DNA of 64,000 bases from Oryzomonas japonica (GTDB taxonomy: Bacteria > Desulfobacterota > Desulfuromonadia > Geobacterales > Pseudopelobacteraceae): positions 248,001 through 312,000 of the forward strand of contig NZ_VZQZ01000003.1 in assembly GCF_008802365.1 (NCBI RefSeq). The letters run 5' to 3'. This document shows positions 27,355 through 36,460 of the stretch, in pieces (within the stretch, counting starts at the first letter, position 1; each line of letters starts with the position of its first letter). Under the pieces are notes generated by a model that saw only the letters and a list, made by a program, of their open reading frames with translations, did no database searches and had not been told where the DNA came from. The translations under genes were made by a program, and so were the position numbers.

Positions 27355-28548
27355 ATGAAGGTCATCATCCTCCTCGGCGACGGCATGTCGGACGTGGTCT
27401 ACAGCGAACTCGGCAACAAATCACCGCTCCAGGCGGCCAAAACCCCCAACATGGATTTCATGGCCCGGCACGGTCAGGTCGGCCTGGCCAATACCGTCCC
27501 GGAGGGGTTGCCGCCGGGTAGCGACGTGGCCAACCTGTCGATCTTCGGCTACGATCCGCGGACCTGTTACACCGGTCGTTCTCCGCTGGAAGCGGTGAGC
27601 ATGGGGGTAACCCTCGGCCCGGACGACGTCGCCTTCCGCATGAACCTGGTGACCCTCAACCCCCATGGCAGTTCGCTGTACATGGAGGATTTCTCTGCCG
27701 GCCACATCACCACCGAGGAGGGGCGCGGATTGGTGGCAGCGCTCCAGAAAGAGATCGGCAGCGCCGAGTTCGAGTTCCATCCCGGCGTCGGCTACCGCCA
27801 CCTGATGGTCTGGCGCGGCGGCAAGGACGGCATGACGGCCACCCCCCCCCACGACATCACCGGGAAGGCGGTGCTGGAGTACCTCCCCAGCGGCGATGGC
27901 GCCGCCACGTTGAACAATATCATGAACCACGCCCAGATGGTGTTGCACGACCATCCCCTCAACAAGAAACGTAAGGAGGAGGGGAAGCGGCAGGCTAACT
28001 CCATCTGGCTCTGGGGACACGGCAAGACCCCCCGGGTCGATCCCTACAGCCAGAAATTCGGCCTCTCGGGAGCGGTAATCTCGGCAGTGGACCTGATCAG
28101 GGGGATCGGCGTCTGCGCCGGCCTGGACGTGATCCACGTGGAAGGGGCCACCGGTTACATCGACACCAACTACCTGGGCAAGGCACAAGCCGCTCTTGCG
28201 GCCCTGGAAAACCACGATTTCGTCTACGTGCATGTGGAGGCCCCCGACGAAGCATCCCATTCCGGCAGGATGGATCACAAGATCCAGGCCATCGAGGATT
28301 TTGACCGCCAGGTGGTGGGTACGGTCCTGGAGGGGATCAGGAAATTCGGCGACTTCGCCATCCTCTGCACCCCCGACCACCCCACGCCGGTGCGCCTGAT
28401 GACCCACACGGCAGAACCGGTTCCCTTTGTCATCTATCGCGGCGGGGAAGGGCCGGGCAACGGCGCAAAGTCCTACGACGAGGAACAGGCCGGGACGACC
28501 GGCCTGAAGGTGGAGGGGCATGACCTGATGGAGATGCTGGTGAAGTAG
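27355..28548 (+). CDS. apgM: Cofactor-independent phosphoglycerate mutase, archaeal type
   Basis: 397 residues, the ApgM length (the other iPGM form is about 510). ILLGDGMSD at the N-terminus binds metal, GSDVANLSIFGYDP holds the serine that is phosphorylated, and the C-terminus has CTPDHPTPVRLMTHTAEPVPF with metal histidines. It interconverts 3- and 2-phosphoglycerate in the lower glycolytic/gluconeogenic path. It stands alone between the iron block and a terminator. Confidence 0.93.
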   Translation: MKVIILLGDGMSDVVYSELGNKSPLQAAKTPNMDFMARHGQVGLANTVPEGLPPGSDVANLSIFGYDPRTCYTGRSPLEAVSMGVTLGPDDVAFRMNLVTLNPHGSSLYMEDFSAGHITTEEGRGLVAALQKEIGSAEFEFHPGVGYRHLMVWRGGKDGMTATPPHDITGKAVLEYLPSGDGAATLNNIMNHAQMVLHDHPLNKKRKEEGKRQANSIWLWGHGKTPRVDPYSQKFGLSGAVISAVDLIRGIGVCAGLDVIHVEGATGYIDTNYLGKAQAALAALENHDFVYVHVEAPDEASHSGRMDHKIQAIEDFDRQVVGTVLEGIRKFGDFAILCTPDHPTPVRLMTHTAEPVPFVIYRGGEGPGNGAKSYDEEQAGTTGLKVEGHDLMEMLVK

Positions 28549-28602
28549 CCTTTGGCTCGTGGTGCATCTCTTCTGCCCTGCTGCATATATGTTTTACCAA
28601 TA

Positions 28603-28632
28603 CAAAAAGCCCTCCTCATGGAGAGCCTTTTG
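28603..28632. terminator. Bidirectional terminator between apgM and the DUF6600 gene
   Basis: AAAAGCCCTCC, loop TCAT, GGAGAGCCTTTT, one bulge or mismatch, with A and T tracts on both sides. It serves both convergent genes. Confidence 0.75.
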
Positions 28633-28668
28633 TGTTACCGGCAGAGATGTACTTCTTCACGATTCAAG

Positions 28669-30429
28669 CTACCTTTGGGGAGCCTCCCGCCGTTCTTCCG
28701 AACGCCCCCGTGCGGGGACCGGCGCCCCCTTATTCTCATTGCGCTGTTCAGGGGCAGTAACGTTCCAGACCTTTCTCGGCTGTGCCTGGGGTGACGGTGT
28801 CGCTCTGCGGTTTTGTCCGGCATTCGGGGCCGGGCTACTCTGGGGCCGTGTTTGCATCGCCGGGGCTGTTTTTACTGCCGGTGCCGTTACTACCGGCACG
28901 GGGGAGCGCCGTTCTCCCCTCCCTTGGGTTGCCGGAGAGGCCGGCGCGCGGGTTTCAGCCGGGGCTGTCGTTCTGCCGGCCGGTTGTGGTTGTGCGGTTG
29001 GCTGCCCGGCGGGGACATTCTTCCTGTCCCGCACCTGGGGCGTCGCTACGGGGGCAGGCGTTGCTGTCTTCGGCGTTCTTGCCGGGGCAGGGGTAGCGGC
29101 GGGCGAAGATGGCATTATCCGCGGGAAGCGTTGCCGCATCTCCTGGGGCGCCACCCGTTTCACCTCAGGCGGTGCGACCCGGGGAGGGGTGCCCTTGACG
29201 ACCGGCATGCGCGATTCCCGGATCGGTTTGATGCGCGGACTGCCGACCGATACGGCCGCCGAAGGGGGTATTGCGTTTCTCCCGCTCATCGGGGTATTCA
29301 CGGTCCTGCCCCGCAGGAAATCGTTCTGGGGAACCATAGTCATCCCACCCCGGGCCCCGCTGTTCCGGTAGACCACGGTGGTGTTCCTGACGTTTATGTT
29401 GGTAACGTTGATGTTGACGCTGTTGCGGCCGTAGGAACGATGTCCGTAGTAGGTCTCGCCCGGGGCCAGCGGCGTCCAGCCGACGCGGTCGCCGGTGCGA
29501 TACCACCCCACGTACCCCGGTCCCCAGTAGACATCGCCGCGACCGGGCGGGACCCAGCACCAACCACGTCCGCCCACCACGATCCAGCGCCCGTAGTGAT
29601 AGGGCGCCCATCCCCAGTTTTCGTAGGAGATCCAGACATAGTCGTCGCCCTTCCAGATCCAGCGGCCGCTCCGGTAGGGCGCCCAGTCGTCGGCCAGGAT
29701 TACCGTCGGGCGCCAGACCATGCCGTAGTCGGGAACCCGAACCCACTCGCCGCTGGCGTCGAGTTCTCCGGCATACCCCCTGATCTCCTCGGGGAGATAG
29801 GCCTCCGAGCGCGAACTGCGGATGATACCCCGGTCGCGGTCCAGATTCCAACGCTCCCAATCGTCGGGGGGATTGAGCGCCAAAAGTTCGTTACGCCCCT
29901 CTTCCAGCGCGATTTGCTCGCCGGCCCGCACCCTGGTGCGGCTGCCGTTGCCTTCCACATAGGCCGAACCCTTGAAGATGGATACGTCCTCTTCACTGTT
30001 GGGCAGCATGTCGATCCGCAGGCGCGTGCGGCTGGCGGGGAGCACCGTGGTGTCCTCGGCATCGATTTGCAGGCTACGTTCCTTGACATTGCTGACGGTG
30101 TGCACGTACATGCGCCCCGCGGAGAGGTGTATCTGGGTAAAGCCCTCCTCCACAGCGAGCATCTCCATGGTGGAGCCGCCATCGATCCTGATCAGGGACC
30201 CGTCGTTCAACTGGATCTCGAGCCGTGAGCCGTCGGGGCACCAGACCGAATCCCCCTCGTCCAGTGGCGTGTTGATGGCAACCGGCAGCCAATCCGTATC
30301 ACTGGGGGTACGGAAATAGACGTCGCCGACCTGCTGGTGTACCCGGGCCGGACTGATGACCCCGGCCAGGGACCAGGATGGCGGGATGGCGATGAACAGC
30401 ATGAAAACTATCCAGAGTACGTGTTGCAT
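28669..30429 (-). CDS. Secreted FecR-domain/DUF6600 protein with Pro-rich C-terminus
   Basis: 586 residues. Signal peptide to about 23; FecR-like beta domain 30-165 (GDVYFRTP, LDEGDSVWCPDGSRLEIQL, ADGS-type strands); then a Trp/Tyr/Gly-rich DUF6600 region 210-330 (DYGMVWRPTV, PYRSGRWIWKGDDYVWISYE, WGWAPYHYGRW, the repeated YGRW/GW pattern). The last 200 residues are Pro/Ala/Thr/Arg-rich and probably disordered. The family is widespread in delta-proteobacteria, without a known role; an envelope or surface place is likely. Confidence 0.8.
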   Translation of the reverse strand: MQHVLWIVFMLFIAIPPSWSLAGVISPARVHQQVGDVYFRTPSDTDWLPVAINTPLDEGDSVWCPDGSRLEIQLNDGSLIRIDGGSTMEMLAVEEGFTQIHLSAGRMYVHTVSNVKERSLQIDAEDTTVLPASRTRLRIDMLPNSEEDVSIFKGSAYVEGNGSRTRVRAGEQIALEEGRNELLALNPPDDWERWNLDRDRGIIRSSRSEAYLPEEIRGYAGELDASGEWVRVPDYGMVWRPTVILADDWAPYRSGRWIWKGDDYVWISYENWGWAPYHYGRWIVVGGRGWCWVPPGRGDVYWGPGYVGWYRTGDRVGWTPLAPGETYYGHRSYGRNSVNINVTNINVRNTTVVYRNSGARGGMTMVPQNDFLRGRTVNTPMSGRNAIPPSAAVSVGSPRIKPIRESRMPVVKGTPPRVAPPEVKRVAPQEMRQRFPRIMPSSPAATPAPARTPKTATPAPVATPQVRDRKNVPAGQPTAQPQPAGRTTAPAETRAPASPATQGRGERRSPVPVVTAPAVKTAPAMQTRPQSSPAPNAGQNRRATPSPQAQPRKVWNVTAPEQRNENKGAPVPARGRSEERREAPQR

Positions 30430-30555
30430 AACAGCCTCCTTGCCCCGGTTGGGGCGATGGTGTCTCTCGGTTCAATTAGTATAACGCAAAGAACATGCCG
30501 TGCGGAGGAATGGCATAAACGGGCGTTTTCCGGCGGACAGGGTCGCCGGGCTGCC

Positions 30556-31428
30556 TCAAATGGGGCAGGATGTCGGCGTTTTGAAGTTGTCGAGGATCCA
30601 GCGTGCAATGCTGCGCCGGGGCGGGAGCGAGGGGAGGGCATCCAGGGGAAACCAGCGGGCATCCTCCAGTTCGCTCAGATCGACCGTGATCTCGCCGTCG
30701 GCATAGTCGGCCACGAAGCCGGCCATGAGCTGGGCCGGGAAGGGCCAGTTCTGGCTTCCCACGTAGCGGACGTTTTCGATCCCGATGCCGGTCTCTTCCC
30801 TGACCTCGCGGATGGCGCACTCTTCCAGGGATTCGCCGAAATCGACGAATCCGGCCACCAGGCTGTACCTGCCCGCCGGCCATTCCGCCTTGCGGGTGAG
30901 GAGCAGGTGGTCGCCCCGTCTGACCAGTACGATGGCGCAGGGGTGGATGTGGGGGAAGTGCTCTGTGCCGCAGCCGGTGCACCGTTTGCCCCAATTGCCG
31001 GTCATGGGCTCGGTCGGCGCACCGCAGCGGGAGCAGTGGCGGCTCTGCTGGTCCCAGTGCAGAATCTGCTTGGCAAGGCCCCCCACGGAAAGGGTCGCCA
31101 TGTCCAGACGCTGCTCGGCAGCGTTGAACGCCTCGGCCTCGAAGGGGGCCTGGAGGGGCAGGTCGCTGGCGACGACAAAGGCGCGGAGCGGCTTGCCATG
31201 CCACTGGCCGATGAAGATCGGAGGAGCTTTCGGCTGGAGCCAGCCCGGCAGGCCGCCCTGGGGCAGGGATAGGCCGTTTTCATCCCGCGCCACAAGGATG
31301 CTGTTACCCTGCATGATGGCCCAGTAGCCTTCTTCCGCCGGTTCGTGCGGTGCGGGATAACAGAGTAGGAAGTACTCTCTGATGATGGCAAAATTGAAGG
31401 GGAGGTGGATCTGTTCGGGAAACATCAT
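30556..31428 (-). CDS. nudC: NAD(+) diphosphatase, Nudix family
   Basis: 290 residues. Zinc ribbon C132, C135, C150, C153; Nudix box GFVDFGESLEECAIREVREETGI split at 193-215 (G-x5-E-x7-REVREETGI pattern); and the NudC specificity sequence SQNWPFP at 225-231 (canonical SQPWPFP). It hydrolyses NAD(H) and can decap NAD-capped RNA in other bacteria. A terminator precedes it on the minus strand. Confidence 0.92.
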   Translation of the reverse strand: MMFPEQIHLPFNFAIIREYFLLCYPAPHEPAEEGYWAIMQGNSILVARDENGLSLPQGGLPGWLQPKAPPIFIGQWHGKPLRAFVVASDLPLQAPFEAEAFNAAEQRLDMATLSVGGLAKQILHWDQQSRHCSRCGAPTEPMTGNWGKRCTGCGTEHFPHIHPCAIVLVRRGDHLLLTRKAEWPAGRYSLVAGFVDFGESLEECAIREVREETGIGIENVRYVGSQNWPFPAQLMAGFVADYADGEITVDLSELEDARWFPLDALPSLPPRRSIARWILDNFKTPTSCPI

Positions 31429-31446
31429 AAGGGCCTCACAAAGAAA

Positions 31447-31466
31447 ATGCCGCCCGGAGGCGGCAT
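31447..31466 (-). terminator. Terminator after the ferritin-like gene
   Basis: ATGCCGCC, loop TCCG, GGCGGCAT, then TTTCTTTG on the minus strand, 39 bases past the gene at 31505. Confidence 0.82.
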
Positions 31467-31504
31467 CCGATACGTTAGTATCCCGTGCGGTTAGTCATGG
31501 GGCA

Positions 31505-31960
31505 CTAGTTCTCGGTCAGTATCTTGTCATCGTACATCGATTCAAGGTTGAATTTGTGCTTCTTCTCCTCGTTGGCGAGCATCAACAACATGCGCTGGAT
31601 TTCGGGAACGTCGGTCAGGTGGCTGGCCTCGCTGTAGAGCCGGGCGGCCTTTTCCTCGGCCTTCATGGCAAAGACCAGGATTTCCTGGAACGTCATGTCG
31701 TCCCGGTATTCGATGTCTACCAGGTAATCGCCAATCTTCAGATCCGGCACCTTGACGAAACGGTATTCATGGACCTTCTCCCGGTCCAGTCCCTGCAAAA
31801 GGCGCTTGTGCCCCAGTTCCTGCCCGGCCATCTCCTCCAGCATCTTGCGGCTGGCGGTTGACGATACCATCGCGGCGGCCTTGGTGTACAACTGGTACGA
31901 GGCCTCTTCCTTTTCGATGGCAAAGTCGAACACCTGACGGATATCCTTGAACAGTTCCAT
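31505..31960 (-). CDS. Ferritin-like diiron protein, rubrerythrin family without rubredoxin domain
   Basis: 151 residues, four-helix bundle. Glutamates in EKEEASYQLY, QELGHKRLL, KAEEKAARLY and NEEKKHKFNLE match the diiron ligands of the rubrerythrin fold. No CxxC rubredoxin tail. Such proteins reduce peroxide or handle iron; the exact role is open. Monocistronic. Confidence 0.85.
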   Translation of the reverse strand: MELFKDIRQVFDFAIEKEEASYQLYTKAAAMVSSTASRKMLEEMAGQELGHKRLLQGLDREKVHEYRFVKVPDLKIGDYLVDIEYRDDMTFQEILVFAMKAEEKAARLYSEASHLTDVPEIQRMLLMLANEEKKHKFNLESMYDDKILTEN

Positions 31961-32109
31961 GGTTTCCCCTTTCGCCGCCGTATCGAGGCGGTTCAGCGCG
32001 TCGGTGCCTCAATGATGATGGCTCTCTCTGTATCAATTTTTGTAACAACATTCGCACCTGATGTCAAGGAACGCCCACGGGCTTGACTGCGAGCCGGAAA
32101 AACCCCATA

Positions 32110-33123
32110 ATGCCGACAATGCTTCCGTTCACCCCTACACCCAAAAAACTTGCCATACTCTCCGTTCGCGCCAGCTTTCTGCTCCTGTTGGGCTGGTATC
32201 TGGTCTGCACCTTTATCCCGCCGGGAAAGGGCGCTCTCGTCCGCGATATTTCCTTTCCGGCCGGCAGCGGCATCAGAAAGCTGGCTGGGGAACTGAAACA
32301 GGGCGGCGTTATCCGCAGTGCGTGGCACTTTATCCTCCTCGCCCGTCTGCGGGGGCAGGCTCACCGCCTCAAAGCGGGTGATTACCGTCTCACGGACGCC
32401 ATGACGCCGGGGGATATCCTGCGTAAGCTGGCGGCGGGCGATGTGGATTACCGCCGTTTTGCCCTGCCGGAGGGGTATTCCATCTACCAGGCCGCCGAGA
32501 TGCTGGACCAGAAGGGGTATTTCAAGCGGGATGCGTTTCTTGCCGCGTGCCGCGACACCGTCCTGCTGGAGCGTCTGGGTATCCACGCCGCCAGTGCCGA
32601 GGGGTACCTCTCTCCGGCCACCTACAACCTGGCGCGCAACGGCACGGAAGAACAGTTGGTCACCCAGATGGTCGGCCACTTCCGGAAGGTTTACGGCGAT
32701 GTGACCACGGGCGGCCGGGGACAGGGCCGACTGTCCCTCCACGAGATCGTGACCCTGGCCTCGATCATCGAAAAGGAGGCGGTTTCCGGGGCCGAAAAGC
32801 CGCTGATCTCCTCGGTCTTCTACAACCGTCTGCGCCTGGGAATGCCGCTGCAGAGCGATCCGACGGCGGTCTACGGCGCGCGGGCCTTTTCGGGCAAGGT
32901 CACTAAGGCCGACATCGGCCGCCATTCCCCTTACAACACCTATCTTGTCAAGGGACTGCCACCCGGTCCCATCGGCAATCCGGGGGCGGACGCCCTGCGC
33001 GCCGCCCTCCAGCCGGCCCGCAGCGACTACCTCTATTTCGTGGCCCGCCAGGATGGCACCCACTATTTTTCCCGCACCCTGGATGAGCATAATCGGGCCG
33101 TCGCGCGCTATCTCAGAAACTGA
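32110..33123 (+). CDS. mltG: Endolytic murein transglycosylase MltG
   Basis: 337 residues from ATG 32110. One N-terminal membrane helix (SVRASFLLLLGWYLVC), a LysM-like region, and the YceG core with AEGYLSPATYNL (catalytic glutamate), SIIEKEAV, FYNRLRLGMPLQSDPT, YNTYLVKGLPPGPIGNPG and the C-terminal YFVARQDGTHYFSRTLDEH. It cuts nascent glycan to set strand length. A TTG at 32083 is an alternative start. AAGGA stands further upstream; the ribosome site is weak for either. Confidence 0.93.
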   Translation: MPTMLPFTPTPKKLAILSVRASFLLLLGWYLVCTFIPPGKGALVRDISFPAGSGIRKLAGELKQGGVIRSAWHFILLARLRGQAHRLKAGDYRLTDAMTPGDILRKLAAGDVDYRRFALPEGYSIYQAAEMLDQKGYFKRDAFLAACRDTVLLERLGIHAASAEGYLSPATYNLARNGTEEQLVTQMVGHFRKVYGDVTTGGRGQGRLSLHEIVTLASIIEKEAVSGAEKPLISSVFYNRLRLGMPLQSDPTAVYGARAFSGKVTKADIGRHSPYNTYLVKGLPPGPIGNPGADALRAALQPARSDYLYFVARQDGTHYFSRTLDEHNRAVARYLRN

Positions 33124-33154
33124 TACCCGTACCATCGTGAAATTCTGCAAAAAA

Positions 33155-33187
33155 AAAGCCGGATGGCCTGTTTGGGGCTCCGGCTTT
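33155..33187. terminator. Bidirectional terminator after mltG
   Basis: AAAGCCGGA, 15-nt loop, TCCGGCTTT, with A7 before and T8 after. It also lies downstream of the minus-strand small ORF. Confidence 0.85.
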
Positions 33188-33212
33188 CTGTTTTTTTTGT
33201 TTGGCTCAGGTT

Positions 33213-33392
33213 TCAGGCGTGGGGTGTAACCTTTTGCACTGAAACCAGAAACTGAATGACCCCCACCAGGTTGATAAGTCTTCGGACCAATACGACCCGC
33301 TCATGGTCGTCCTTGGTTTGCAGGCACTTTTCGAGAAGATTCTGAAATTGTTCCACAACGATTTCGATGGAATTGCGGATCTTTTTACCCAT
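33213..33392 (-). CDS. 59-residue predicted small protein
   Basis: ATG at 33392 is preceded by AAGGAGG with 6-nt spacing, an excellent ribosome site. The product starts MGKKIRNSIEIVVEQFQNLL and has amphipathic helices with regular Leu/Val/Ile spacing, a lone cysteine at 23, and ends PHA. No membrane or signal region. It lies 148 bases downstream of the HDOD gene in the same strand and ends 26 bases before a shared terminator. I know no family; the ribosome site and helix pattern argue that it is real. Confidence 0.6.
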   Translation of the reverse strand: MGKKIRNSIEIVVEQFQNLLEKCLQTKDDHERVVLVRRLINLVGVIQFLVSVQKVTPHA

Positions 33393-33540
33393 ACAAACCT
33401 CCTTTTCAGCCTTTGCCGAGTACCTCCAGAAATAAAATCTATTATACCAAATCTAACAGGGAAATGTGAAGCGAGTGTGGCGAAAAAGGTAAAATTTCCG
33501 TAAAACCGCGTCCCGCCACTCCTGACTCCATGGGCCGGTT

Positions 33541-34383
33541 TCAGGCCGCCTGTGTTCCCGCATCCTCGACGATAATCTCCAACTCGGCGAGGGCGATCTC
33601 CTTGATCCCCAGAAATTGCGCCTCGGGTGCCCCGAAAAGGGCAACCGCCGGATCGGGGGTGAGAGCCTTGCCCACCTTGCGGCAGGCCAGGTTGGCAAGC
33701 CTGACAATGACGAGCAGGATATCGTTGCCGTCATACTCAGTATTGTGATGGTTTACGGCGATGGAACAATAGATCTCCGGCAGGCTCCAGGAGAGCATCA
33801 GTCGGTTGCCCACATCCTCATGCATGGTGTCCAGGATCTCGTTGATGAGTATCTCCGAGATAGTGGCCTTTGTGCCGCCGGCTTGCAGGATTTCGTCCAA
33901 CGCTTTGATGATGGCCAGCTTGCCGATATCGTGCAGCAGACCTCCCATGAATGCCTCGGTCGCGAGGGAGGCATAGCCCGCCTTAGACGCCAGCCAGGTG
34001 GCCCCTGTGGCGCAGGAGAGTGCATGGTCCCACAGTTTCTGCAGAAAATTGTCCAGGACCGGGTCACCGGACTTGTACTGTTCGGCCTGGGACGCCATCA
34101 TGACCAGGTTGGCGATTTCCTGGGCGCCCAGACGGACAACGGCGTCCTTGATGGTGGCAACCTTGGAGAGACCGGTATAAAAGGAAGAGTTCCCCATCCT
34201 GAGAACCTGGCTGGCCAGGGACTGGTCCTCGTTGATCAGCCTGATGACCTCCTCGATGCGGAAGTCCCGGCTGACAAGCATCTGTTGGAGCTTGACCGCC
34301 ACTGAATGAAAGACCGGCAGACCGCGCAGGTCCCCAGCCAGCCGGTCTCTGATCAGCTCTACGAGCGGTTTTCCCGTGGTCAT
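33541..34383 (-). CDS. HDOD domain protein coupled to a PilB-like ATPase
   Basis: 280 residues. HDOD 15-215: EDQSLASQVLRMGNSSFYTG, the AVVRLGAQEIANLVMMA helix, and GGLLHDIGKLAIIKAL. The HDIGK motif is kept. Its start overlaps the ATPase stop by four bases (ATGA), so the two are translationally coupled, suggesting regulation of pilus or secretion assembly. Confidence 0.87.
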   Translation of the reverse strand: MTTGKPLVELIRDRLAGDLRGLPVFHSVAVKLQQMLVSRDFRIEEVIRLINEDQSLASQVLRMGNSSFYTGLSKVATIKDAVVRLGAQEIANLVMMASQAEQYKSGDPVLDNFLQKLWDHALSCATGATWLASKAGYASLATEAFMGGLLHDIGKLAIIKALDEILQAGGTKATISEILINEILDTMHEDVGNRLMLSWSLPEIYCSIAVNHHNTEYDGNDILLVIVRLANLACRKVGKALTPDPAVALFGAPEAQFLGIKEIALAELEIIVEDAGTQAA

Positions 34384-36284
34384 TGCGTAACTCCCAGTAT
34401 CCTTCGAAGTTCACCAAGCGGTCGCGGTTTCCCCAGGCGCGGAAGATCGGTGATGATCTCCTTCATGGAGACCAACCCTTGCGCCCCTTTGACAAGGCCA
34501 TCCTCAACGAGTGTCACCATGCCCGATGTTTCTATGCTGATCCTGCGGATATCGTACGAACTCTTGTTGTTCAGGATGGCGTTTTTGACCATTTCGTTCA
34601 TCACCAGCAGTTCGAATATGCCGACTCTGCCGCGATAGCCGCTGAAACGGCAGGACTTGCATCCCCGGCCGATTTTGAATTCCGCTCCGACCAGGTCGTT
34701 GGGCGATACGCCCAGGCGGGACAGGTCGAGGGGGGTGGGGATGTAAGCCTCGGCACAGTCGGGGCAGACCCGCCGGAGCAGGCGTTGGGCCACCACGCAG
34801 ACCACGGTGGAGGAGATCAGGAAGGCCTCGATCTCCATATTCATCAGGCGGATCAGGCCGCCGATGCTGTCTTCGGTGTGAAAGGTGGTAAGCACTTTGT
34901 GGCCGGTCAGGGCCGCCTGGATGGCGGTTTCGGCCGAAAAATGGTCCCGAATCTCCCCTAGGACGATGATGTCCGGGTCCTGACGGACGATGTGGCGCAG
35001 GGTTTCCTCGAAGGTGACGCCGATCTTGGGATTGATGGAGCATTGGGTAATGCCGTCGATGATGTATTCCACCGGGTCTTCGGCGGTAATGATGCTGGTG
35101 TTGATGTTGTTCAGGAAGTTGACGCAGCTGTACATGGTGCTGGTCTTGCCCGACCCGGTGGGGCCGGTGATGATCATGACGCCGGTGGGGACCTCCAGGG
35201 CCTCATAGATGAAATGCTCCAGCATGCGCGGGGCCATCCCGATCTCCCTGATATCCAGCAGGGTCCCCTTGTTGTTGAGGAGCCGCAGGACGATCTTTTC
35301 GCCGTAGATGGTGATGAAGAAGGATACGCGCATATCCAGGTTGATGCCGTGTTTGGCGCTGGCGAACAGGATGCGCCCATCCTGATGGCGGCGCCGTTCG
35401 GCGATGTCGGCCTGGGCCATAACCTTGATCCGGCTGGTGAATTGAGCCGCCAGTTCCTTGGGAAAATCCTTGTGTTGCTGCATGACGCCGTCGCACCGGA
35501 GACGGATGCGCAGACGGTCCTTCATCGGTTCGATGTGAATGTCGCTGGCGCATTCTTCGATGGCCTCCTCGAAGAGCGTGTTGATCATGCCGATGATGGT
35601 GGACTCGTCCGAAATGGCTGGCTGGCTTGATGTCCGTTCCAGGGCGGTGAGATTTTCCAGGATCGATTCCCGGGGGGCAATGGCAATTTTGAGGCCCTGC
35701 CCCAGGATCTTTCGGGCCACATCCTGGGCCCTCTGGTCGAGGGGGTCGGAAAATGCCAGGACAATAGCGTCACCCTCGCGCTTGACCGGCACGAATTTGT
35801 GCTCCCGGCAGACGTTGAGCGGTATGGAGGCCAGCAGGGAGCGGTCGAGGGTGACGAAGCTCAACTCAATGAGCGGATAGCCGAGTTGGTAGGCGAGGGT
35901 TTCCAGCAGCCGGCGCTCCTCGATGAAGCCCCGTTCCACCAGGATTTCGCCCAGCCGCTTTTTGCCCAGATATTCTTTCTGTATCCCCAAGGCCTGTTGG
36001 AGGTCCGCGTCCCGCAGATACCCCAATTCCACCAGGAGGTCGCCGAGGCGGATGTTCATCTGGTTGTTGCGCAGGGTCTTTTGGAGCTGTTCCTGGGTTA
36101 CGTAGCCCAGGTCCAGAAGGGTGTCCATCATGGTCCGTTGGGTGCTGAGCTTGGAGCGGACTCTGGTGGCATAGGAGAGCTGCTGCTCATCGATGACGCC
36201 GTCTTTCATCAGAAGCGCCGAAATAAGGTCCGTACTTTCGATGGGAGGGGGTGTTGCCGGACTCATGGTGTTTGCTTGGGTCAT
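34380..36284 (-). CDS. PilB/GspE-family assembly ATPase
   Basis: 634 residues. N-terminus has two MshEN-type c-di-GMP-binding-like modules (about 30-210, with repeated GDLLVELGYL and GEILVERGFI segments), then the secretion ATPase core: Asp box ECASDIHIEP, Walker A GPTGSGKT (about 388), VRQDPDIIVLGEIRDHFSAETA (Walker B), TTFHTEDS, and zinc CPDC...CKSC. It powers assembly or retraction of pili or pseudopili. No other pilus genes are adjacent, so the machine is encoded elsewhere. Confidence 0.9.
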   Translation of the reverse strand: MTQANTMSPATPPPIESTDLISALLMKDGVIDEQQLSYATRVRSKLSTQRTMMDTLLDLGYVTQEQLQKTLRNNQMNIRLGDLLVELGYLRDADLQQALGIQKEYLGKKRLGEILVERGFIEERRLLETLAYQLGYPLIELSFVTLDRSLLASIPLNVCREHKFVPVKREGDAIVLAFSDPLDQRAQDVARKILGQGLKIAIAPRESILENLTALERTSSQPAISDESTIIGMINTLFEEAIEECASDIHIEPMKDRLRIRLRCDGVMQQHKDFPKELAAQFTSRIKVMAQADIAERRRHQDGRILFASAKHGINLDMRVSFFITIYGEKIVLRLLNNKGTLLDIREIGMAPRMLEHFIYEALEVPTGVMIITGPTGSGKTSTMYSCVNFLNNINTSIITAEDPVEYIIDGITQCSINPKIGVTFEETLRHIVRQDPDIIVLGEIRDHFSAETAIQAALTGHKVLTTFHTEDSIGGLIRLMNMEIEAFLISSTVVCVVAQRLLRRVCPDCAEAYIPTPLDLSRLGVSPNDLVGAEFKIGRGCKSCRFSGYRGRVGIFELLVMNEMVKNAILNNKSSYDIRRISIETSGMVTLVEDGLVKGAQGLVSMKEIITDLPRLGKPRPLGELRRILGVTQ

Positions 36285-36460
36285 GGGACCCTCACAGGCG
36301 ACAAGTGCATTTTACCTGTAACCTTACACTTATCAAGTTTGAGAAATCAATGGATTTTCCTTGCCCATGCCTGCTTTGCCTCCAGGGCTGGGGGATATCA
36401 TTGCGCAGGCGGACAGCAGGCATAACTTCGCAAACGCTCAGTTCCCCATGGCCCGGCGCG

